The notes under the pieces are model-generated. The model was not told the DNA's origin and did no database searches. It was given only the letters and a program-made list of their open reading frames with translations. A program made the translations under genes and the position numbers. Shown piece after piece: positions 1 to 6,560 of a stretch of DNA of 64,000 bases. Source of the stretch: Flavobacteriaceae bacterium (lineage in GTDB: Bacteria; Bacteroidota; Bacteroidia; Flavobacteriales; Flavobacteriaceae); contig JANQRC010000048.1 in NCBI GenBank assembly GCA_028284745.1, positions 1 through 64,000 of the forward strand, given 5' to 3'. Positions within the stretch are counted from its first letter, which is position 1. Each line of letters opens with the position of its first letter.

Positions 1-1
1 G

Positions 2-448
2 GACATGATAAAGGCGCTAGGTGGTTCTCCTACACCAATATCATGGGGCGAGCTGTATACTTCTCTACAGCAAGGTGTCGTGGATGGAGCTGAGAATAAT
101 CCGCCAAGTTTTTACCTGTCAAGACATTACGAAGTATGTAAATTTCTCACTTTAGACGAACATACCGTCGTGCCCGATGTTGTTCTTGCAGGAACACACC
201 TATGGAAAGAACTTAATGGACAAGAACGGGAATGGTTACAAAAAGCTATGGACAATTCAGTAAAATACCAAAGGGCTTTATGGGCTGAAGCCGAAGAAGA
301 GGCGCTTGCCCAGGTGCAAAAAGCTGGGGTCACAATAGTGAGACCCGACAAATCCATTTTCGAGTCAAAAGTAAATGGACTTTATGAATCTTATAGAAAT
401 CAAAGCAGCATTTATAGATTAATCAAGGAAATCAAAGAAGTTAAATAA
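2..448 (+). CDS. TRAP transporter substrate-binding protein DctP (C-terminal part, cut by window start)
   Basis: This is the last ~149 codons of a periplasmic substrate-binding protein of a tripartite ATP-independent (TRAP) transporter. The reading frame is open from the first bases, so the gene starts outside the window; the ATG at 5 is only an internal Met. The segment ISWGELYTSLQQGVVDGAEN is the characteristic DctP-family region, in which the binding protein closes over a carboxylate ligand. The gene ends 2 bases before a DctQ gene, which is followed by DctM, so the three components form one operon. The downstream kdgK and kdgA genes suggest that the ligand is a sugar acid (hexuronate or a keto-deoxy sugar acid). 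That substrate is inferred from context; the binding-site residues are mostly outside the window. Confidence 0.9.
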   Translation, partial: DMIKALGGSPTPISWGELYTSLQQGVVDGAENNPPSFYLSRHYEVCKFLTLDEHTVVPDVVLAGTHLWKELNGQEREWLQKAMDNSVKYQRALWAEAEEEALAQVQKAGVTIVRPDKSIFESKVNGLYESYRNQSSIYRLIKEIKEVK

Positions 449-450
449 GT

Positions 451-912
451 ATGAGAAATAGAGTGGACAAAATTTTGGGTAGTACCCTGTCCATTATTAT
501 GGGGGTAATGGTACTCAATGTTCTTTGGCAGGTATTTTCAAGATTTATCCTTGGAAGCCCTAGCTCGTTTACTGATGAATTGGCAAGGTATCTAATGATT
601 TGGGTAGGTGTTTTGGGAGCTGCATATATATCAGGTAGAAAGATGCATGTGGCCATAGATTTGCTTCCCACAAGATTGAATAAAGAGGGGCAGGTAAAAC
701 TAAAGGTTTTGGTAAACCTCATAATCATTGCCTTCTGTTTTTTTGCTATGGTGTTGGGTGGGGTACGCTTAGTGTATATAACGTACGTTTTAGAGCAATC
801 TTCGGCAGCTCTGCAAATTCCTTTGGCATTGGTTTACGCTGTAATCCCAATAAGTGGAGTGTTGATTATTTTCTATAAAGCATCTGATATATTAAACAAG
901 GAACTGTTCTGA
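451..912 (+). CDS. TRAP transporter small permease DctQ
   Basis: A 153-aa inner-membrane protein with four hydrophobic segments (about residues 10-32, 45-62, 85-108 and 125-145), the usual size and topology of the TRAP small (DctQ) subunit. The conserved stretch ELARYLMIWVGVLGAAY, with the following GRKMHVAIDLL, is typical of the family. The start ATG lies 2 bases after the stop of the binding protein, and the stop is 1 base before the DctM start, so the three genes are translationally packed. DctQ bridges the binding protein and the DctM ion-coupled channel; transport is driven by a sodium or proton gradient. Confidence 0.93.
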   Translation: MRNRVDKILGSTLSIIMGVMVLNVLWQVFSRFILGSPSSFTDELARYLMIWVGVLGAAYISGRKMHVAIDLLPTRLNKEGQVKLKVLVNLIIIAFCFFAMVLGGVRLVYITYVLEQSSAALQIPLALVYAVIPISGVLIIFYKASDILNKELF

Positions 913-913
913 A

Positions 914-2209
914 ATGGAATTACTGCCTGTTCTCGTTTTGATTCTAAGTTTTCTGGTTCTTTTGACCATGGGGGTTCCGGTGGCATGGAGTATTGCAATT
1001 TCATCGTTGCTGACCATGCTGGTTAGCATACCAATGTGGCCAGCCTTGACCACGGTATCTCAGCGAATGGGCTCCGGTTTGGACAGTTTTTCATTATTGG
1101 CAATACCGTTTTTTATATTGGCGGGACAACTCATGAATAAAGGGGGTATCGCCAATCGATTGATCGCTTTTGCCAAGACTTTGGTTGGGTCCTTGCCAGG
1201 TGGTCTGGCTCTTATCAATATTATTTCTGCCATGTTAATGGGAGCAATTGCAGGTTCTGCAATGGCTTCTGCTTCTGCCATGGGCAGCATTTTAGGACCT
1301 GAAATGGAAAGAGAAGGATATTCCAGGGAGTTCGGTGCCGCTGTAAACATTGCCTCTTCCACAACCGGTCTTATAATTCCACCCAGTAATATATTGATTG
1401 TCTATTCCCTAGCAAGTGGAGGAGTCTCGATTGCGGCACTTTTCTTGGCAGGATATGTTCCGGGCATTTTGACCGGACTCTTATTAATGTTTGTCGCCTA
1501 TGTATGGGCTAAAAAGAAAAAATATAAAGTAGGCACTCGCAGTACAATAAAGCAAATCTTCAAAACCTTTATTGATGCGTTTCCAAGTTTGATGCTCCTT
1601 GTAGTTGTTATAGGTGGAATTGTGGCAGGAATTTTCACGGCGACCGAAGCCTCGGCAATTGCCGTTCTGTATACGCTTATTTTAGGTTTTTGGTACAAGG
1701 AAATATCCACCAAGGATATTCCAAAGATTCTTTTGGATTCATGTGGCACCACGGCAATTGTCATGCTATTAATTGGTGCATCCATGAGTATGTCTTGGGT
1801 TATGTCCTATGAAAATATTCCCCAAAACATGAGTGATTTGCTCTTGGGTGTCAGTGAGAATAAGATTGTCATTCTTTTGATTATCAACCTCGTGTTGCTT
1901 CTAGTAGGGATTTTTATGGATATGACCCCAGCTGTGCTCATATTCACACCTATTTTCTTGCCGATAATAACGAAATTGGGAATTGACCCAATTCAATTTG
2001 GAATTGTAATGATATTGAACCTTTGTGTAGGATTGTGTACACCTCCTGTCGGGTCGGTACTGTTCGTTGGCGTTGGGATTGCTAACACTACGATTGAGAA
2101 AGTCGTAAGGCCTTTGGTTCCACTTTTTGTAGCGATGATCATATCCTTACTGTTGGTTACGTATTTTCCAGGGTTGAGTCTTTGGCTACCTAGATTATTT
2201 GATTTGTAA
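914..2209 (+). CDS. TRAP transporter large permease DctM
   Basis: A 431-aa, highly hydrophobic protein of the TRAP DctM family, the ion-coupled translocation subunit. Family signatures include the N-terminal MGVPVAWSIAISS, the AGSAMASASAMGSILGPEM segment near residue 120, IPPSNILIVYS near residue 160, TEASAIAVLYTLILGF near residue 250 and LCVGLCTPPVGSVLFVG near residue 375. It completes a full three-gene TRAP system with the two preceding genes. A 23-base gap separates it from kdgK in the same direction, so transporter and catabolic genes are probably one transcript. Substrate is inferred to be a hexuronate or derived keto acid from the two downstream enzymes. Confidence 0.95.
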   Translation: MELLPVLVLILSFLVLLTMGVPVAWSIAISSLLTMLVSIPMWPALTTVSQRMGSGLDSFSLLAIPFFILAGQLMNKGGIANRLIAFAKTLVGSLPGGLALINIISAMLMGAIAGSAMASASAMGSILGPEMEREGYSREFGAAVNIASSTTGLIIPPSNILIVYSLASGGVSIAALFLAGYVPGILTGLLLMFVAYVWAKKKKYKVGTRSTIKQIFKTFIDAFPSLMLLVVVIGGIVAGIFTATEASAIAVLYTLILGFWYKEISTKDIPKILLDSCGTTAIVMLLIGASMSMSWVMSYENIPQNMSDLLLGVSENKIVILLIINLVLLLVGIFMDMTPAVLIFTPIFLPIITKLGIDPIQFGIVMILNLCVGLCTPPVGSVLFVGVGIANTTIEKVVRPLVPLFVAMIISLLLVTYFPGLSLWLPRLFDL

Positions 2210-2232
2210 GTCTAATTTTTGAGAAATAAAAA

Positions 2233-3276
2233 ATGAATAAAAAAGTAGTAACCTTTGGTGAGATAATGCTAAGATTGGCACCTCCCGGTTTCTTGAGATT
2301 TTCACAGGCCAACAGTTTTGATGTCATCTATGGAGGTGGTGAATCCAATGTGGCGGTTTCATTGGCCAATTACGGAGTCCCTGTAGATTTTGTGACACGC
2401 CTGCCAAAAAACGATATTGGACTTTGCGCGATGATGGAAATGCGCAAACGAGGTGTCGGTACCGATAAGATTGTCTGGGGCGGGGACAGATTGGGAATTT
2501 ACTTCCTTGAAACGGGCGCTGTAAGCCGTGGAAGTAAAGTGGTCTATGATAGGGCCCATTCGGCAATGGCAGAAATCAAACCAGGAATGGTGGATTGGAA
2601 CAAAGTCTTTGAGGATGTTGACTGGTTCCATTGGACAGGAATAACCCCTGCGATTTCCCAAGGGGCGGCAGATGCATGCCTCGAAGCGGTAAAAATGGCC
2701 CGGAAAATGGGAATTACAATCTCGACCGACCTGAACTATCGTAAAAAACTATGGAAATACGGCGGGGACAGGGAAAAAATAATGACCGAGCTTACATCCT
2801 ATTGCGATATCATTCTGGGAAATGAAGAAGATGCCGAAATGCACTTTGGGATAAAACCAAAAGATCTGGACATCACTACCCAGGGACATGAGGTCAAGGC
2901 CGAGGCATTTTTGTCCGTATGCAAACAGATGATGGAAAAATTTCCGAATGCCAAAAAAGTGATCACCACATTGAGGGGATCCATATCGGCATCGCACAAT
3001 ACTTGGGCAGGGGTGCTTTACGATGGCGAGAAAATGTACGATACCCGTCAGTACCAGATTACCCATATCGTAGATCGTGTAGGAGGGGGTGATTCCTTTA
3101 TGGGCGGATTGATCTATGGGCTTTTGACCTATCCCGATGATGACCAAAATGCACTGGACTTTGCAGTGGCCGCATCCTGTTTAAAGCATACCATTAAGGG
3201 AGATGCAAATTTGGTCACGGTCGAAGAAGTCGAAAAATTAATGGGAGGGGACGCCTCAGGTAGGGTTTCGAGATAA
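2233..3276 (+). CDS. kdgK: 2-keto-3-deoxygluconate kinase (PfkB family)
   Basis: A 347-aa PfkB-family sugar kinase. The N-terminal VTFGEIMLRLAPPG and YGGGESNVAVSLANYGV are the substrate-side motifs of the KDG kinase branch. DRVGGGDSFMGGLIYG near residue 275 is the PfkB signature, in which the Asp of GGGDSF is the catalytic base and the Gly residues form the anion hole. It phosphorylates 2-keto-3-deoxygluconate to KDPG with ATP in the cytoplasm. It sits between the TRAP transporter and KDPG aldolase (11-base gap), which supports a role in uronate (alginate, ulvan or pectin type) breakdown. Family members that act on fructose exist, but the aldolase partner makes KDG the likely substrate. Confidence 0.92.
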   Translation: MNKKVVTFGEIMLRLAPPGFLRFSQANSFDVIYGGGESNVAVSLANYGVPVDFVTRLPKNDIGLCAMMEMRKRGVGTDKIVWGGDRLGIYFLETGAVSRGSKVVYDRAHSAMAEIKPGMVDWNKVFEDVDWFHWTGITPAISQGAADACLEAVKMARKMGITISTDLNYRKKLWKYGGDREKIMTELTSYCDIILGNEEDAEMHFGIKPKDLDITTQGHEVKAEAFLSVCKQMMEKFPNAKKVITTLRGSISASHNTWAGVLYDGEKMYDTRQYQITHIVDRVGGGDSFMGGLIYGLLTYPDDDQNALDFAVAASCLKHTIKGDANLVTVEEVEKLMGGDASGRVSR

Positions 3277-3287
3277 ATCAAAATAAA

Positions 3288-3956
3288 ATGGCACAATATT
3301 CAAGATTGGAAGTGGCAGCCGTAATGAAGGAAACGGGCATGGTCCCCTTGTTCTTTCATTCCGATGTCAACATTGGAAAAAAAGTACTCAAGGCATGCTA
3401 TGATGGCGGGGCAAGGCTGATGGAATTTACCGCACGTGGCGATTTTGCCTTTGAAATCTTCGGGGAACTCGTAAAATATGCGCAAAGCGACCTGCCCGGA
3501 ATGATCATGGGCGTCGGTTCCGTTACCGATGCAGCGGCAGCATCGCTTTATATGCAATTGGGGGCCAATTTTGTCGTCACACCGGTATTTCGGGAAGATA
3601 TTGCCAAGGTCTGTAACCGCAGAAAAGTATTATGGTCGCCCGGTTGTGGTTCACTGACCGAAATAGCCCAGGCCGAAGAAATGGGCTGCGAGATCGTAAA
3701 GCTTTTTCCCGGGGCCACGTATGGTCCAGGATTTGTCAAGGCCATTAAAGGCCCGCAACCGTGGACGAGCATTATGCCCACGGGAGGGGTGAGCACCGAT
3801 GCGGACAATCTAAAGGCATGGTTCGATGCAGGTGTGACCTGTGTGGGAATGGGTTCCAAGCTTATTTCAAAAGAAGTGATAGCCAATGAAGACTATGCAG
3901 GATTACAGGATGAGGTCAGAAAGACCTTGGGATTGATTAAAAAAATAAGGGCGTAA
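3288..3956 (+). CDS. kdgA: KDPG / 4-hydroxy-2-oxoglutarate aldolase
   Basis: A 222-aa class I aldolase of the KDPG/KHG family (TIM barrel). It cleaves 2-keto-3-deoxy-6-phosphogluconate to pyruvate and glyceraldehyde 3-phosphate. Visible motifs are LMEFTARGD (the Glu near the proton-transfer site), VLWSPGCGS, EIVKLFPGATYGPGFVK with the Schiff-base Lys in VKLFP, and IMPTGGVS for phosphate binding. Length is normal for the family. It is the last gene of the transporter-kdgK-kdgA operon; no clear terminator follows before the insertion sequence that begins 144 bases downstream. Confidence 0.93.
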   Translation: MAQYSRLEVAAVMKETGMVPLFFHSDVNIGKKVLKACYDGGARLMEFTARGDFAFEIFGELVKYAQSDLPGMIMGVGSVTDAAAASLYMQLGANFVVTPVFREDIAKVCNRRKVLWSPGCGSLTEIAQAEEMGCEIVKLFPGATYGPGFVKAIKGPQPWTSIMPTGGVSTDADNLKAWFDAGVTCVGMGSKLISKEVIANEDYAGLQDEVRKTLGLIKKIRA

Positions 3957-4099
3957 ACAGACCATGGAAATGCGAAAAACAATCGATAGGCTACAATTTA
4001 TAGATTAACATCTTTATTGGTGTAAAGTTTTCTGAAAAACGAAGTATTTAAAATCAAAGTTGAATTTGAAGTGATTTGATCTTTTTGAATTGAAGCGAA

Positions 4100-5067
4100 C
4101 AGAGTTATTACGATAAAGACCATTTGATTACCTTGTAATCAAAAAAGATATAAATGGATTTCACGGGATTAGGTTTGATAGAGTTCACAGAAAGGTTCAA
4201 AACCGATGCGGATTGCAAGAAATATTTGGGCGAATGTAAGTGGCCAGGGTTTCAAGTGCAGAAAATGCAACCATAAAAAGGCCACCGCATTGAAAGGGGG
4301 ACGTACCGCCCATCTCATGTGTACTTTGTGCAAGCGGGAGGAAAGCCCGACCGCCGGGACTTTGTTCCACAGGGTCAGGTTCGGTCTTCGCAAGGCCTTT
4401 TTCATCGTCTATGAGATGAGTACCAGCAGTAAAGGCCTGTCCAGTATCCAAATAGCGAACCGTTATGGCATAAGCCAAAAGACGGCCTGGTATTTCATGC
4501 AGAAAGTCCGTCTGGCAATGGAATCGTCCGGAAACCATCCGATGAAGGGCAAGGTACAAGTGGACGAGTTCACCATAGGCGGCAAGGAAAAGGGCAAAAA
4601 AGGCCGTAGTTACGATGCCAAGAAGAAAAAGATAGTCGGGGCGGTAGAGCTTACCGAAGACAATAAGATCAAAAGGTTCTATGCCCTGCCCATCGACAAC
4701 TATTCCGGAAAAGAGCTACGGTCCATCTTTACAAAACATATCGACAAAGGTGCAAAAGTGGAGACCGATGGTTGGAAAGGGTATAACAAAATGAAGAAGG
4801 AATACGATATCAGAGCCACCAAAAGCCTGCCCGGAATCAATTTCAACGAGATACATACGGTGATCCAGAACCTCAAATCATGGCTCAGGGCCATACCGAC
4901 CCATATCAGTAGGGAACACACCAAGGCATACTTGGACGAGTTTTCCTATCGCCTGAACAGATCCATCCATAAGGAAACCATATTCGACGGACTTATAAAA
5001 AGAATGATAGGCCTCCCACCGATCAACTATCAAAATTTAAGACTCTGTAATTAGCGTAGTAACTCTA
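4100..5067 (+). mobile_element. IS1595-family (ISXO2-like) insertion sequence, decayed
   Basis: An element of about 968 bp around a transposase pseudogene. Terminal inverted repeats are visible at 4101-4116 and 5051-5066; the two 16-base arms match at 14 positions after reverse-complementing. The flanking octamers gaagcgaa (4092-4099) and gaagtgaa (5068-5075) differ at one base. IS1595 elements usually make 8-bp target duplications, so this may be a decayed duplication, consistent with an old insertion. The transposase is frameshifted, so the copy is probably not autonomous. Element class comes from the transposase; exact ends are inferred from the repeats. Confidence 0.75.
4154..5054 (+). 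pseudogene. IS1595-type (ISXO2-like) transposase, frameshifted near the N-terminus
   Basis: The translation from the ATG at 4154 begins MDFTGLGLIEFTERF and runs to the KWPG codons at about 4238-4249, a typical ISXO2-like transposase start. The rest of the protein (GFKCRKCNHKK onward) is in a different frame. The break is at about 4244-4251, where one base too many or two too few are present. After the break there is a zinc-ribbon region (CRKC, CTLC), a helix-turn-helix-like region, and the DDE-type core: VDEFTIGG (Asp near 4563), ETDGWKGY (Asp near 4767) and an acidic residue in YLDEFSYRLNR near 4938. The 282-aa downstream frame could start at an ATG at 4206, but that start would lose the conserved N-terminus. 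Confidence 0.82.
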
Positions 5068-5090
5068 GAAGTGAAAATCGATGGTTTTGT

Positions 5091-5157
5091 ATCCATATTT
5101 TGCTTTTTTTGAGTTGCATAGCCGAGCTACAGAACGAGAAAAAAGCAAAATATGGAT
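5091..5157. repeat. Perfect 19-bp inverted repeat (hairpin) just outside the insertion sequence
   Basis: Bases 5091-5109 and 5139-5157 are exact reverse complements, separated by a 29-base spacer. Weaker complementarity extends outward (gtgaaaat near 5071 with attttcag near 5170). The left arm ends in a T-run and the right arm begins in an A-run, so either strand would give a hairpin. It starts 24 bases after the right end of the insertion sequence. It could be a terminator, a remnant of a second mobile element, or an interspersed palindromic repeat. Confidence 0.8.
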
Positions 5158-5524
5158 GCATAACGGCAATTTTCAGCCAATTTGGAAAAATTTAAACCAC
5201 TTCTTTATGTATATGTGTCCAGTGGGATAGGGTCTAAAACTGTGTTAAGACAAGATAAGTTTCAAAAAGGATTACGTTACGTTTCTATTGATCTTTTTAA
5301 TTTTACTGATAGGTTTGAATATGAATTGATTTTTGAACAATAATTTCAATATCCTCCTTCAAAAAGTTAGAACTTTGTTCTGCCTCGTCACTAAAGGGGA
5401 TTTTCTGCAAATTGTATGGAGGTCCCCTTTTTCTTTGCCTTCCGAATCCCCAGAAAACAAAGAGATCGCACCAAAGATCTCATTGGTCCGAAAAGTTCGG
5501 ACTAGCTTGTTTTTGAAGTCATGC
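5158..5524. other. Intergenic stretch without a supported gene
   Basis: AT-rich sequence between the hairpin and the orphan lipoprotein gene. The one structure visible is a G/C-clustered stem of eight bases (5393-5400 with 5423-5430, loop of 22) followed by T-rich sequence on the + strand. It could terminate transcription coming from the left. An open frame on the + strand that runs into the lipoprotein region is antisense and has no recognisable protein features. Confidence 0.45.
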
Positions 5525-5956
5525 TCAATTCCATCTGGGAACACCATAATAATACGCCTGATCTGGCAATGTCCTTCCCGAGATCTCAACCCTTCCATCA
5601 TTTATCGTCGAATCGGGCGTGTCGTTAGGAAGTGTCACCGTCTCTGTCTGGGTTGTTCCTCCTTCAGGTGTCCAAACAGCGTTGATGCTCAAAGAACCTT
5701 GATAGGGAATATCACCATAAGCTGCCGCCTCCAATGCAAGTCCTGCCCTTACCCGAAGATTGATTGTCCAAGGGGATGTCTGGTTAGGCAATTCCACTCG
5801 TTCCCCACGATTGTCCAGATACTCCACCCTGCTTATGGTAGCTCCATTTGAAGTAGTTACCGTATAGGTTATATCGTACATCAACCTATCGGGCTCATCA
5901 CTTCCTGAACAGGAAAACAATAGGGTAATCGCCATAATGGATATTATTTTTTTCAT
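5525..5956 (-). CDS. Small secreted lipoprotein of unknown function
   Basis: A 143-aa protein with a bacterial lipoprotein signal: MKKIISIMAITLLFSCSGSD, with Cys at residue 16 as the likely lipidated residue. It is followed by an acidic SDEPD stretch, which in Bacteroidota can favour export to the cell surface. The body is beta-rich (DITYTVTTSNGATISRVEYL, WTINLRVRAGLALEAAAYGD), and this pattern is reminiscent of MmpS-like accessory lipoproteins, but the resemblance is weak and no function is claimed. It stands alone between the insertion sequence and a gene remnant, in the opposite direction to both neighbours. Confidence 0.7.
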   Translation of the reverse strand: MKKIISIMAITLLFSCSGSDEPDRLMYDITYTVTTSNGATISRVEYLDNRGERVELPNQTSPWTINLRVRAGLALEAAAYGDIPYQGSLSINAVWTPEGGTTQTETVTLPNDTPDSTINDGRVEISGRTLPDQAYYYGVPRWN

Positions 5957-6513
5957 ACGATCTATTTTAGGTTAATGTAACGACTCGACCATGAATAGTG
6001 TGGGATTGAAAAACTGAGAGTTTTCAATCTGCAGACGGTGTAAGCCAAAGCTACTTTTTGCAATCTTAAATTTACAAAAACAAAACCGTCAAAGCGTACC
6101 TTGAAGGAAAAAGGGTAAGGGAAACCATGCAGTACGGTCACTTTTTTGTCATTTAAGTTTCCTTAGCACCTTCTCTACACGCTTTCTCTTTGTTTCCTTT
6201 TCAATGTCGTCAAGCCGTGAAATCAGTGTCTTTGCAAAGAGGTCCTTGTTTTTGTCTTTGACGATAGGCAAAGCTTTTTCTGCAGTAAATCATCTGGCAA
6301 TGAGCGAATTACGGCAATAGGGCTATCGTATCAAACTATAACATCAAACAGCGTTCTTCCATATACAATAAAAAATAAATGGTTCTGGAGACCAGAGGCC
6401 TATTTTCAGGCAGTACTTATGATCTATAATGCAAAGGGGAAATATAGTCATCACTTATATTTTTACTGAATACCAACGTTTTCTACCAATTGATCCATAT
6501 ATCGATGGCGAAA
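5957..6513. other. Intergenic stretch holding a hairpin and a gene remnant
   Basis: About 560 bases with no intact gene. It contains a small palindrome near 6005-6030 (attgaaaa... / agttttcaat), the coding remnant at 6149-6289, and the promoter of the following regulator at its right edge. The rest shows no recognisable signal. Confidence 0.5.
6149..6289 (-). pseudogene. 3' remnant of an unidentified coding sequence
   Basis: On the minus strand a 46-codon open frame ends at the stop at 6149-6151. Its product is strongly charged and helix-like (KALPIVKDKNKDLFAKTLIS followed by RLDDIEKETKRKR and a basic C-terminus), quite unlike random intergenic translation. There is no ATG start, and a stop codon closes the frame just upstream. 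Continuing into the neighbouring frame gives PIAVIRSLPDDLLQ, which could be the preceding part of the same protein after a frameshift. I read it as the tail of a decayed gene; the family is not recognised. Confidence 0.4.
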
Positions 6514-6544
6514 TTTGCATTTTCGCAATAACAGCCTATCTTTA
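6514..6544 (+). promoter_or_regulatory. Bacteroidota-type promoter of the propeller/LuxR regulator
   Basis: TTTG at 6514-6517, a 19-base spacer, and TATCTTTA at 6537-6544 (seven of eight matches to TAnnTTTG). Transcription would start about 10 bases before the TTG codon at 6561, which supports that unusual start. Confidence 0.6.
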
Positions 6545-6560
6545 AAGCAAAACACCGTAG

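Noticed and set aside
5215-5255. Possible IS-end-like sequence after the insertion sequence (gtgtccagtgggatagggtc region)
   Set aside because: It reminded me of IS256-type termini, but there is no matching second end or transposase fragment, so it is not reported as a feature.
5333-5851. 172-aa open frame on the + strand
   Set aside because: It is antisense to the orphan lipoprotein and its translation has no recognisable features; the lipobox in the opposite frame is stronger evidence.
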